From Elizabethkingia bruuniana (lineage in GTDB: Bacteria; Bacteroidota; Bacteroidia; Flavobacteriales; Weeksellaceae): 64,000 bases of DNA. This document shows positions 17,617 through 25,355 of the stretch, piece by piece. The notes below the pieces were generated by a model. It was not told the origin of the DNA. It worked only from the letters and a program-made list of their open reading frames with translations, and did no database searches. The position numbers and the translations under genes were made by a program. Where the stretch lies: positions 1,488,001 to 1,552,000 of the forward strand of contig NZ_CP014337.1 in NCBI RefSeq assembly GCF_002024805.1, read 5' to 3'. The first letter of the stretch is position 1. The number at the start of each line of letters is the position of its first letter.

Positions 17617-18771
17617 TTAAATTGATTTTAAAATAATTTTTCCTTTTTGGCTCTGTGTGAAGATTAGATACTGATTTCCACCATCTTTTATTTTGTATTT
17701 CTTCTTAATTTCATCCGGAGTTAATGGATAGTTTTTAGAAATTATATTAAAACGCTCCCCTTTTTCTATTTTCTTTGCTTCTACAGGTACTACTTTTAAT
17801 ACCCGGCCCGGAAAATCTTCAATAAAATCTGTTGACGTGTAAAGGTGGGTGTTAGGGTGAAGTTTTTCCAGATTATAGTATTCCGAGATAAAGTTAAATG
17901 CTCCGGATTTTAATACAGCATTATTTGGAATGTATAAATATTCAGATGTTTCACCAAAAATAGGTTTTGATTGCTGAATAGTGCTGAAAGCAACGTCCAA
18001 TGATGGTTCATTGCTTTCCAGATTATGAATTTTTACTGTGGGACTCTGGTTAAAGTCTTTCTCAATAACAATTAAAAGTTCTTTAACTTCGTTCTTTACG
18101 GCTATAATATAGATTTCTGAAATGCCCGATACCTGAGATACAAGCATAGAAATATCCATAAGCGGCGATAGTTTTACCACTACTTTATCTGTGAACTCAA
18201 ATAATTTATTTCGGATTTCAAGAATATCGGGAGACAGATCTTCCAGTAGAAATTTCTTTCGATTGTATGTATCTCTTCTGGCTGGGTCCAAATAGATTAG
18301 AGAAAATTTTTGATCATTTTTTTCTAAAAAATCACCTAAATCTAAGTTTAAATAAAGTGTATTAATTTTATTTAATATCAACCAGTTATGTGATACTATT
18401 TCAAGTAAATTTTTATTCTGTTCTACAAGAGTTGTTTGACTGAAATTTGCTGAAAGATAGTAGGCATCTATACCATAACCACTGGTAAGGTCTAATAAGC
18501 TTTCGCCAGAAAATAAATTTGCTTTGAAGGCTGCAGTTGTCTCGGAGGAGGCTTGCTCCAGGTTTAATTGCGGCGGGAAAATAATCCCGTCCTGTAATAA
18601 GAATGGAAATTTCTTTTCTGCAGCTTGTCTGCCCTTTATCTGTTGGGCTATTTCCTGAATACTAACATCACTGAAAGGCGAGCCGGACAGTAATAATTTT
18701 GTGAGATCTTGTCGACTGTTGTCTTTTATGAATTGTTGTACTTCAGGACGAAGAATATTACTAAACTCCAT
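17617..18771 (-). CDS. Class I SAM-dependent methyltransferase with THUMP-like domain
   Basis: A 384-residue protein. The SAM-binding motif is LLDLTSGYGIDAYYLS (about residues 92-107) and the motif IV-like segment is LIYLDPARRD. The C-terminal part (about 300-384) resembles the THUMP-like domain found with RNA-modifying methyltransferases (NIISKNYPLTPDEIKKKYKI). A role in RNA modification is inferred; the target is unknown. It overlaps the 3' end of the methylmalonyl-CoA mutase gene by 11 bp, so the two are translationally linked. Confidence 0.8.
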   Translation of the reverse strand: MEFSNILRPEVQQFIKDNSRQDLTKLLLSGSPFSDVSIQEIAQQIKGRQAAEKKFPFLLQDGIIFPPQLNLEQASSETTAAFKANLFSGESLLDLTSGYGIDAYYLSANFSQTTLVEQNKNLLEIVSHNWLILNKINTLYLNLDLGDFLEKNDQKFSLIYLDPARRDTYNRKKFLLEDLSPDILEIRNKLFEFTDKVVVKLSPLMDISMLVSQVSGISEIYIIAVKNEVKELLIVIEKDFNQSPTVKIHNLESNEPSLDVAFSTIQQSKPIFGETSEYLYIPNNAVLKSGAFNFISEYYNLEKLHPNTHLYTSTDFIEDFPGRVLKVVPVEAKKIEKGERFNIISKNYPLTPDEIKKKYKIKDGGNQYLIFTQSQKGKIILKSI

Positions 18772-19936
18772 AACGTTCGGCTAACCGGACAGGTCTTATA
18801 GCGGATTCAGTATAGAGTTCTTCTGTTGCTATTTTGGCTTCTAAAGCCGGGTAAAGATTAACGCCTAAAAGCTTTATCTTACCTTCATCTAACCAGTTTT
18901 GCTCTTTAATTGCCTGATCGTATACCAGCTTCTGAATGTTTCCGGATTCTAAATTGCTTATGTAGCCACCATTTCTTTCAAGTTCAAGGAAAAGTTCCCA
19001 TGCTCTTTCAGCTATATCTTTTGTAGCATCTTCTACAAAGAAGCTGCCGGCAGTTGCATCTTCAAAAACATTGATAATACTTTCATAGGCCAGTACAATC
19101 TGTTGTTTGAAAGATATTTCTTCAGAGACTGAGCTTGTTTCCGAAAGCTTGTAATCGTTTGCATAAACAGCATCTGCCCCACCAATCATTGCCGAAGCCA
19201 ATTCTAATGTACTCCGGATAAGATTGTTCTCGGGATCATTAAGACTTTTATTTCGCAAGGATGTTTCTGCAAAAATATAGGGAATAGCCTCTTTACTATA
19301 TTCTTTGGATAGCTGACTGATTAAAATTTTCAGGGCGCGAATCTTTGCAATTTCCAGAAAATACTGACTTCCAATCGCCACTCTGAATATTACTTGTTCA
19401 AATACTTCCTCTCCATATAGTTCTGTAAGCTCTTTAATTTTTAATAATGCAATAGCTAACTGCTGAACTATAGAAGCGCCAGCATTCTGATAAATTGAAA
19501 TGTCTACTCCTATCTTTCTTTTTGCCTCAGTATTTAAGAGTTCTTTTCCTGTTTCAGGGTTAAAAGTCTCTCCATGTTCTATCCTTTTAAAGATATCCTG
19601 AAGGCAGAAATAATTATTGTTTTTATCTTTTGCAGCAGCTGTATTTAAAGCAGAATCTTCATAAAAGAATGCCTTGTCCTGTAATTGTAAAGGTTCTTCT
19701 TTGATGAGAAATGCATAAGCATCTTCCAATAAATAATCATTGTAAGGTGCAACCAAATGCATGTTTTCTTCCAGACGGGGAAGTTTTACAGGTACGATAT
19801 TCTCTAAAGTATAAAAAGGCTTGATTTCCAAGCCTTCAATATTTTCTTTTTCCAGTACTTTATAGATATCTTCAGTTTTTAACTGTTTAGCAACCAGTTT
19901 TTCCCAATCCTGAAGATTCGTTTTTGCAAAAGACAT
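18761..19936 (-). CDS. Methylmalonyl-CoA mutase small subunit (MutA-like, short)
   Basis: Belongs to the non-catalytic beta subunit family of methylmalonyl-CoA mutase (succinyl-CoA to methylmalonyl-CoA). The start MSFAKTNLQDWEKLVAKQLKTEDIY, the central TIM-barrel part with KRKIGVDISIYQNAGASIVQ, and LASAMIGGADAVYANDY are typical. At 391 residues it stops right after the barrel (IRPVRLAERYGV), so the C-terminal cobalamin-domain-like part of classical small subunits is absent. No large subunit (mutB) is nearby. It lies 3 bp after the ftsB-like gene. Confidence 0.8.
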   Translation of the reverse strand: MSFAKTNLQDWEKLVAKQLKTEDIYKVLEKENIEGLEIKPFYTLENIVPVKLPRLEENMHLVAPYNDYLLEDAYAFLIKEEPLQLQDKAFFYEDSALNTAAAKDKNNNYFCLQDIFKRIEHGETFNPETGKELLNTEAKRKIGVDISIYQNAGASIVQQLAIALLKIKELTELYGEEVFEQVIFRVAIGSQYFLEIAKIRALKILISQLSKEYSKEAIPYIFAETSLRNKSLNDPENNLIRSTLELASAMIGGADAVYANDYKLSETSSVSEEISFKQQIVLAYESIINVFEDATAGSFFVEDATKDIAERAWELFLELERNGGYISNLESGNIQKLVYDQAIKEQNWLDEGKIKLLGVNLYPALEAKIATEELYTESAIRPVRLAERYGV

Positions 19937-19939
19937 ATT

Positions 19940-20290
19940 TTATTTTTTTACACTGTTAGCGCTGTCAACTACCAAAATAAAGATTTCTTCATTCTTTTTC
20001 TTCATGAAATAGTTCTCGCGGGCAAATTTTTCACGTTCAGATTTGTTGAACATTAGCTTCTTATAAAAATTATCATTTTTCTGATATTCCTTTTTATAAT
20101 AGTCTAATTGTTCTTCATATTTCTTGATCTCTCCATTTAGTTCATTAATAACTAAAAAAGATGTACTGTCGAAAAAAGTCATCCATACCAGAAATACAGT
20201 TATAGTAATGACATATTTGTTCAGGACATATTTTCGGAGAAATCTGAATCCTGAAGATGGTTTTTTGATATCTTTAATAAGATTATCCAT
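19940..20290 (-). CDS. Septum formation initiator family protein (FtsB/DivIC-like)
   Basis: A 116-residue bitopic membrane protein: short cytoplasmic N-terminus, one transmembrane segment (ITITVFLVWMTFFDSTSFLV, about 28-47), then a periplasmic coiled coil (residues about 48-75, rich in E/K) and KSEREKFARENYFMKKKNEEIF, the conserved FtsB/DivIC motif. Likely part of the FtsQLB divisome subcomplex. Three bp after udk and three bp before the mutase gene, so all are one transcript. Confidence 0.87.
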   Translation of the reverse strand: MDNLIKDIKKPSSGFRFLRKYVLNKYVITITVFLVWMTFFDSTSFLVINELNGEIKKYEEQLDYYKKEYQKNDNFYKKLMFNKSEREKFARENYFMKKKNEEIFILVVDSANSVKK

Positions 20291-20292
20291 TT

Positions 20293-20913
20293 TTATACAC
20301 TTTGTTTCTTTAACGAGTTATTGATAACAGTTGTTAAAAAATCAATTGCAACAGTATTGTGTCGCATATTTGGTACGATAAGGTCTGCTTCGTTTTTAGA
20401 TGGCTCTATAAACTCATTGTGCATAGGTTTCAGAGTTGTCTGATAACGATGTAGTACCTCTTCCAGATCGCGGCCCCTCTCCTGGGTGTCACGCTTAATT
20501 CTTCTGATTAATCTCTCATCTGAATCTGCATGAACAAATACCTTAAGGTCGAATTCCTTTAATAATTCCTTATTCGTAAGAACCAGAATACCTTCTACAA
20601 TAAGAACATTTTTTGGTTCTATAAGAATATGATCTCCTGTTCTGGAATGAGTTACAAAAGAATAAACCGGCTGATCTATCTCCTCATGATTTTTTAACTT
20701 CTTTACATGATCTAAAAGTAAGTCAAAATCTATAGACTTTGGATGATCATAGTTAAGTTTTTCTCTTTCCGCTAAATTAAGATGTTGATTGTCTAGATAA
20801 TAATTGTCCTGAGAAAGAACATTTACACCTTCAATATTAAGCTGCTGAAGGATTTTGTTGACTACAGTTGTTTTTCCTGAGCCTGTACCACCTGCGATAC
20901 CTATTACGAGCAT
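20293..20913 (-). CDS. udk: Uridine kinase
   Basis: Phosphorylates uridine and cytidine in pyrimidine salvage. A 206-residue P-loop kinase: Walker A GIAGGTGSGKTTV (5-17), NYDHPKSIDFDLL, YSFVTHSRTG and RRIKRDTQERGRDLEEVLHRY are all family hallmarks. First gene of a tight four-gene unit (udk, ftsB-like, mutA-like, methyltransferase). Confidence 0.96.
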   Translation of the reverse strand: MLVIGIAGGTGSGKTTVVNKILQQLNIEGVNVLSQDNYYLDNQHLNLAEREKLNYDHPKSIDFDLLLDHVKKLKNHEEIDQPVYSFVTHSRTGDHILIEPKNVLIVEGILVLTNKELLKEFDLKVFVHADSDERLIRRIKRDTQERGRDLEEVLHRYQTTLKPMHNEFIEPSKNEADLIVPNMRHNTVAIDFLTTVINNSLKKQSV

Positions 20914-20975
20914 TTACTTTGATTTTGGCAAAGATAGAAAAAATGTCAATTACGATGAAAGTAATATGTGTGAAA

Positions 20976-21815
20976 TCATTTTAGTAAATCTAGCTCGATA
21001 ATATTATTGTCCTTTTTTAGCTTAGTTTTTAACAAAGCGTCAAGCTCCTTTAATTTTTGTTGTGGGGTTTTAATATTCCCGTTGTCATCCAGACTGTCGA
21101 ATATATTTCCTTTCATTACCTCTATTCTGTAGTCCTTTGCAGGATCTCTTCGATATTCTTTATAAATCTCAATATATTTTTCCTGTGATATCTCTATTTG
21201 GGGACTTCTTGTATTTACTACCGGATAATTATTGTAGTCAGTAATATTATTCTTAATCCCTGTTAAGTTAAATTTATGACTACCGGTAGTATCTTCAAGC
21301 TTTAATATAAGCCCGGGCAAACCATGAAACTTATAAGGGCCATCTGGAATCGGTATGTCGGCAGTGAACCATGCAATCCATTTTCGACCGGCAAAATCAG
21401 TGACTGCTTTTTGCACAGAAAATCCCTTATATTTATCTGTGACTGTTTCTATATGCCATGTCTGCTTCCTGAGATCAGTGACAGAAAGTTTCTTGTTATA
21501 AGTATTAATAAGAAAGCTTAGTTTGTAAGAAGGATATTCTTTTGTTATTCTGTAATCAATAAATTTAGAGTCTCTTGGAGGCATAATAAACTGATTTTTT
21601 TTAGCCATGCTTATTAATGTGGAGTCAGATATGTACTTTTGTCCGTCGAAAAATCCGGAACCCTTTTGGGTAATATCTAAATACATTATATTAATTTCTT
21701 TGTTTATGCTATTTGTAGAATCCGAAATCGTAGTATATTCATATATAAAGCGTTTTACCTGTGCATCTGAGGTACAGTAAATACAGATCAATATAATAAG
21801 AGGAATATTTTTCAT
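20976..21815 (-). CDS. GLPGLI family protein 1
   Basis: A 279-residue exported protein (signal peptide MKNIPLIILICIYCTSDAQ). The family signature is GPYKFHGLPGLILKLED, preceded by AGRKWIAWFTADI. GLPGLI proteins (TIGR01200) are restricted to Bacteroidota and have no established function. This copy is more divergent than the next two and lacks their conserved Cys before the YGGR motif (SVQKAV instead of KCQRAEV or RCQKAEV). It lies 43 bp downstream of GLPGLI protein 2 and has no peptide gene of its own. Confidence 0.85.
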   Translation of the reverse strand: MKNIPLIILICIYCTSDAQVKRFIYEYTTISDSTNSINKEINIMYLDITQKGSGFFDGQKYISDSTLISMAKKNQFIMPPRDSKFIDYRITKEYPSYKLSFLINTYNKKLSVTDLRKQTWHIETVTDKYKGFSVQKAVTDFAGRKWIAWFTADIPIPDGPYKFHGLPGLILKLEDTTGSHKFNLTGIKNNITDYNNYPVVNTRSPQIEISQEKYIEIYKEYRRDPAKDYRIEVMKGNIFDSLDDNGNIKTPQQKLKELDALLKTKLKKDNNIIELDLLK

Positions 21816-21858
21816 AATTTATGTAGATTTAAAAAAAAACAATTCTGAATAATGTAGT

Positions 21859-22692
21859 CTATGGCTTATATTCTATTTTTTGATTAAGTTCTATAATATT
21901 GTCATTTTTTCTAATATACTTTTGTATTCTAAAAGTATCTTCCCTGATGTCAACTTTTTTTATTCCACCCATACCATCATCAGTAGCGACCTTCATATTA
22001 TATACTTTCGCAAATGAATAGGGATCATTATAATAATCTATTTGGATTTTATTGAACATTTCCCAGCTGAGCTTATTTCCTTCATTGAATGAAAATAAAT
22101 TATTGTGATTAAACTTTTTGATTCTGACCAGCTTGAATATATAATTCTGATTGCTGTCTGATATCTGAATTATGAGACCAGGTAAACCATGAAAGACATG
22201 CGGACCTTCTGATAATTGAATATCCTGAGTAAAATATGCTATCCAATGCCTTCCTCCATAATTTACCTCCGCTCTTTGGCATTTAATATTTTCGATTATT
22301 TTACTTTCAGGAAAAAGCTTCCAGTTTAATATCTCGGTGATATTAACATAAAATTTATCCTTGCTAATTGGTGAAACTATATATTTTACAGCTTTATTGG
22401 TCTTTATATCTTTTTTAAGGTAGATCTGATCATTAAAATTCAAATTATAACCGTAACCATAGCTACTTTTAAAAAAAATTAAAGAATCAGAAATTCTTCT
22501 AAATTCTGAACGAAATACTGATTCTTGGTTTAGAATATCCAGATAATACAATCTGGATTTTACTAAACTATCCTTATTATTTGTTGATGGACGATAAGTA
22601 AGTTCGTATACTATTGTGGTATTCTGTCCTGATAAAAATATTGATATCAGAATAAAAATGAATACAATGAAATTTTGATTGGTATATTTCAT
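21859..22692 (-). CDS. GLPGLI family protein 2
   Basis: A 277-residue protein with an N-terminal signal peptide (NFIVFIFILISIFLSGQ), predicted periplasmic or outer-membrane-associated. It contains KCQRAEVNYGGRHWIAYFT and GPHVFHGLPGLIIQISD. It is a close paralogue of GLPGLI protein 3: IQIDYYNDP, TDDGMGG, and the EYKP/EYRP end are shared. It lies directly downstream of a cysteine-rich peptide gene (22757-22933), separated by a stem-loop. Function unknown. Confidence 0.85.
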   Translation of the reverse strand: MKYTNQNFIVFIFILISIFLSGQNTTIVYELTYRPSTNNKDSLVKSRLYYLDILNQESVFRSEFRRISDSLIFFKSSYGYGYNLNFNDQIYLKKDIKTNKAVKYIVSPISKDKFYVNITEILNWKLFPESKIIENIKCQRAEVNYGGRHWIAYFTQDIQLSEGPHVFHGLPGLIIQISDSNQNYIFKLVRIKKFNHNNLFSFNEGNKLSWEMFNKIQIDYYNDPYSFAKVYNMKVATDDGMGGIKKVDIREDTFRIQKYIRKNDNIIELNQKIEYKP

Positions 22693-22707
22693 TATTCATA
22701 ATTATTT

Positions 22708-22734
22708 AGACTAGCCCATGATATGAGCTAGTCT
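22708..22734 (-). terminator. Stem-loop between peptide gene 1 and GLPGLI gene 2
   Basis: 8-bp perfect arms AGACTAGC and GCTAGTCT. No good U-tract follows on the minus strand, so it may tune transcript processing or stability rather than stop transcription fully. The duplicated unit has an unrelated hairpin at the same place (23989-24023). Confidence 0.5.
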
Positions 22735-22756
22735 TTAAAAGTTTTTAAAATAGAAA

Positions 22757-22933
22757 TTATATGCACCTCAATGCTGCCCATTCTCCAACTGCATTATCGT
22801 ATCCTACAAAGACACCACATCTCAACCCATATTGATGACAATCGTCATTTTTTCCTGCTGTGCACATATTTTCATAAGCACTACCTTTCAGGTTTTTCAT
22901 TTCTGCTCTTGAAAGCTTTTTTAAAGTTTTCAT
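22757..22933 (-). CDS. Double-glycine-type leader peptide precursor 1 (Cys-rich, 58 aa)
   Basis: A 58-codon ORF starting MKTLKKLSRAEMKNLKGS, the form of bacteriocin-type or natural-product-precursor leaders in Bacteroidota; the cleavage position is G-S rather than G-G. The remaining 40 residues carry four Cys (24, 32, 39, 57) in the pattern C-T-x-G-x-N-D-D-C-x3-G-L-x-C-G, ending W-x-A-L-R-C-I. The pattern is shared with peptide 2. It sits upstream of GLPGLI gene 2 in the same direction. No peptidase-containing exporter is near. Function unknown: bacteriocin, signal, or a substrate/partner of GLPGLI. Confidence 0.78.
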   Translation of the reverse strand: MKTLKKLSRAEMKNLKGSAYENMCTAGKNDDCHQYGLRCGVFVGYDNAVGEWAALRCI

Positions 22934-23117
22934 CTTAAAATTATTTTAGATTCTCCTACTCTATAAGCTTTTCGGATTCCGCTACTTACATAATGCTATT
23001 TATGAATTGAGTTTTGTAAATAGTTTAAAATTAAATATCTATTTTAGTATAAATTACTTTAATTTGAATAAAATGATTAGAAATATGCATAAAAATATCT
23101 AGAATATGAATATTGTT
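22902..23117. repeat. Tandem-duplicated promoter block, copy B
   Basis: About 216 bp nearly identical to 24180-24396. It spans the leader-coding start of the peptide gene, its 5' UTR with the segment CGGATTCCGC, the divergent promoter region, and the first 12 bases (ATGAATATTGTT) of the XRE regulator gene. After these bases the sequence switches to the 3' flank of GLPGLI gene 3, so the regulator is cut off after four codons. The offset between copies is 1278-1279 bp, with a single 1-nt indel. Confidence 0.85.
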
Positions 23118-23143
23118 AATATATTGAAAGTTAAATATCTTAT

Positions 23144-23968
23144 TTATGGTCTATACTCTATATTTTGGCTGATTTCAACAGGATTATTATTTTCTCTCAT
23201 TCTTTCTCTAATGGCTTGGGTCATTTCTCTAAAATCTAATTTTTTAGTTCCTCCCATTCCGTCATCAGTTACAGTTTTTAAATTTTGAGATTTAACAAAA
23301 GCAAAAGGATCATTGTAATAATCAATTTGTATTTTTTTATATTCATTCTGGGTTATTTCTTTTCCCATTCTGGTTGTATATAATTCTTTGTGGGGATATT
23401 TTCCGATTTTGACCAGTTGAAATACATATTCTTTATTTTTGTCAGAAATCTGAATTATTAATCCGGGTAGGTTATTGAATATATACGGTCCTTCAGATAT
23501 GCTAATTTCTTCAGTGAACCAAGCAATCCATCGCCTTCCTCCATATTCAACTTCAGCTTTCTGACATCGGAACTTTTCAATTACTTTTATATCAGAAGAA
23601 AGTTTCCAATTCAATGGCTCAGTCATTTTAATATTAAATTTATCGGTACTTAAAGGCACAGATATAAACTTATAAACTGAATTATTATCCAGATTTTTCT
23701 TTATGTATAAATAATCATTAAAAATTGTTGATCCGCTGCCACTGTAGCCTGTTTTATTTTGTATTGAATCAGAGTCTCTTGATTTTTCAGACCGAAATAA
23801 TGATTCATTATTCAGAATATCCAAAAAATATAGCTGAGAAACTTTTTTATCATTTTTTAATGAAGGTTTATAAGTCATTATATACTCAATGGAATGGCCT
23901 TGTCCATATGTAATGAATATTAGTAATAATAAAACCTGAGTCATCAATTTTTTTATAGAGATATTCAT
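23144..23968 (-). CDS. GLPGLI family protein 3
   Basis: A 274-residue exported protein (signal segment KKLMTQVLLLLIFITYGQ). It contains RCQKAEVEYGGRRWIAWFT and GPYIFNNLPGLIIQISD; the first Gly of the family motif is Asn here. Closest paralogue in the window: GLPGLI protein 2, with which it shares the duplicated unit. Located 66 bp downstream of peptide gene 2, with a terminator-like hairpin between them. Function unknown. Confidence 0.85.
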   Translation of the reverse strand: MNISIKKLMTQVLLLLIFITYGQGHSIEYIMTYKPSLKNDKKVSQLYFLDILNNESLFRSEKSRDSDSIQNKTGYSGSGSTIFNDYLYIKKNLDNNSVYKFISVPLSTDKFNIKMTEPLNWKLSSDIKVIEKFRCQKAEVEYGGRRWIAWFTEEISISEGPYIFNNLPGLIIQISDKNKEYVFQLVKIGKYPHKELYTTRMGKEITQNEYKKIQIDYYNDPFAFVKSQNLKTVTDDGMGGTKKLDFREMTQAIRERMRENNNPVEISQNIEYRP

Positions 23969-23988
23969 AGGATGTTTAACTGAAAAAC

Positions 23989-24023
23989 CCCATCTAAAAT
24001 TATCTGTTATAGTTTTAGATGGG
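23989..24023 (-). terminator. Terminator-like hairpin between peptide gene 2 and GLPGLI gene 3
   Basis: 11-bp perfect arms CCCATCTAAAA and TTTTAGATGGG; on the minus strand it is followed by GTTTTT. Partial termination here would give more peptide mRNA than GLPGLI mRNA. Confidence 0.65.
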
Positions 24024-24034
24024 ATTTATAGTAT

Positions 24035-24211
24035 TTAATTTGGTTTTACACATCTCATCGCATACCATTCTTTTGTAACATATAGACCACATTCAAGTCC
24101 CATTGCTTTACAGTCATCATTAGCTCCTGTAGTACACATTGCCTTTTCTTCTCTTCTTCCGCCTAATGCATTTTTCAAATCTGCTCTTGAAAGCTTTTTT
24201 AAAGTTTTCAT
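24035..24211 (-). CDS. Double-glycine leader peptide precursor 2 (Cys-rich, 58 aa)
   Basis: A 58-codon ORF starting MKTLKKLSRADLKNALGG, a textbook double-glycine leader, followed by a 40-residue core with four Cys (26, 34, 41, 54). The core shares C-T-x-G-x-N-D-D-C-x3-G-L-x-C-G with peptide 1 and ends W-x-A-M-R-C-V. Cleavage after Gly18 by a C39-type peptidase is expected from the family; no such gene is in the window. It is divergent from the XRE regulator (24385) and upstream of GLPGLI gene 3. Cores differ while leaders are nearly identical, as expected of exported peptides. Confidence 0.8.
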   Translation of the reverse strand: MKTLKKLSRADLKNALGGRREEKAMCTTGANDDCKAMGLECGLYVTKEWYAMRCVKPN

Positions 24212-24396
24212 ATTGAAATTATTTTAGATTCTCCTACTCTATAAGCTTTTCGGATTCCGCTACTTACATAAATGCTATTTGTGAATTGAGTTTTGTAAGT
24301 AGTTTAAAATTAAATACCTATTTTAGTATAAATTACTTTAATTTGAATAAAATAATTAAAAATATGCATAAAAATATCTAGAATATGAATATTGTT
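24180..24396. repeat. Tandem-duplicated promoter block, copy A
   Basis: The counterpart of 22902-23117, with the intact divergent arrangement: peptide gene 2 to the left, complete XRE regulator gene to the right. Probably the ancestral copy because the regulator gene is whole. Confidence 0.85.
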
Positions 24397-24699
24397 GGAT
24401 CCAGGATAAAAAGAATCCGTGAAGAAAAAGGAATTAAACAAGAATATATGGCCTATGAACTCGATATTTCTCAGAGTAATTATGGAAGATTAGAAAAACA
24501 GGACAGCAGACTTACTGTTCCTAAAATTCAAAAGATTGCTGGAGTATTAGGAGTTTCTGTAGCTTTATTGTTTGGTGAAGAAATTAGTAATGTTGTAAAC
24601 GAGGGTTTTAATGCTTCCAATGAAAATGAAAAGCATATTGAATCTTTGAAAGAAGAAATAGATTTTTTAAGGAAAATGTTAAAAGACCAGGGAAAGTAA
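24385..24699 (+). CDS. XRE-family helix-turn-helix regulator
   Basis: A 104-residue regulator. The HTH domain (about 4-63) reads VGSRIKRIREEKGIKQEYMA, then ELDISQSNYGRLEKQD, then TVPKIQKIAGVLGVSVALLF. The C-terminal third (75-104) is a short coiled coil with a heptad-like LKEEIDFLRKMLKDQ that could dimerise. It is transcribed divergently from peptide gene 2 and shares the 173-bp promoter region, so control of the peptide/GLPGLI genes is the likely role. The first four codons were copied in the tandem duplication at 23106-23117. Confidence 0.88.
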   Translation: MNIVGSRIKRIREEKGIKQEYMAYELDISQSNYGRLEKQDSRLTVPKIQKIAGVLGVSVALLFGEEISNVVNEGFNASNENEKHIESLKEEIDFLRKMLKDQGK

Positions 24700-24711
24700 A
24701 TTATTTGAAAA

Positions 24712-25299
24712 CTAATCTATTTTCACCTTTTCTCCTGAAATCTCAGGAGAGATATTAAACACATAAAGAACCACGGCTTTTACACGTGCTAAAAACTCAC
24801 GGGCATGATTCCTATAAAAGCTTTCATTGCTATTTACATCCTGGGCATCGAATGCATAAGCATTCATTCCTTCGTTTCTTGCCATAAATAAAGCTCTTAA
24901 GTTATGGAAGCCCTGTGATACAATGATAACATTGTTTTCCTGATAGATATACTTACATCTGAAAATACTGGCCTGAGTATTAAAACCTTTAGGGTCTTCA
25001 ATAATTGCCGATTGTGGTATTCCACCATTAAAGATGAGATAGTTTCTCATGGCTTTAGGCTCGTCGTAATTCTTACTTTTTTCTCCGCTTACAATAATGC
25101 GTTTTACTTTTCCGATATTATACAAAGCTGTAACAGCATCCATACGTGTTATAAAGTATGGATTTGCCCTGCCGCCTACAGTTTTTGGAGAAGTTCCGAG
25201 TACTAATGCACATTTCTGGGCTGGAATTTTGCTCAGTTTTGTAAAGGTACGCCCGTCAGTAAGCGCAACAACCCATATGTTGGCTAAAAACATTAGCAA
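24712..25299 (-). CDS. SanA/YdcF (DUF218) family protein
   Basis: A DUF218-type protein (ElyC/SanA/YdcF family, linked to envelope permeability). Motifs: CALVLGTSPKTVGGRANPYF, RIIVSGEK, and the conserved NTQASIFR...VSQGFHNLRAL. The start is unclear. ATG at 25293 and TTG at 25299 cut into the transmembrane helix. The frame stays open to a CTG at 25359 that overlaps the TGA of the reductase gene (CTGA) and would supply a basic N-terminus RRKIYILIKAV plus a full helix. I give the TTG start conservatively. Confidence 0.8.
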   Translation of the reverse strand: MLMFLANIWVVALTDGRTFTKLSKIPAQKCALVLGTSPKTVGGRANPYFITRMDAVTALYNIGKVKRIIVSGEKSKNYDEPKAMRNYLIFNGGIPQSAIIEDPKGFNTQASIFRCKYIYQENNVIIVSQGFHNLRALFMARNEGMNAYAFDAQDVNSNESFYRNHAREFLARVKAVVLYVFNISPEISGEKVKID

Positions 25300-25355
25300 A
25301 ATAAGGATTTCTGAACTGCGGATAACCGCCTTTATTAATATGTAAATCTTTCTTC

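Noticed and set aside
23106-23288. A 60-codon plus-strand ORF starting MNIV
   Set aside because: Its start is the duplicated first 12 bases of the XRE gene and the rest is antisense to GLPGLI gene 3, so I treat it as a duplication scar rather than a gene.
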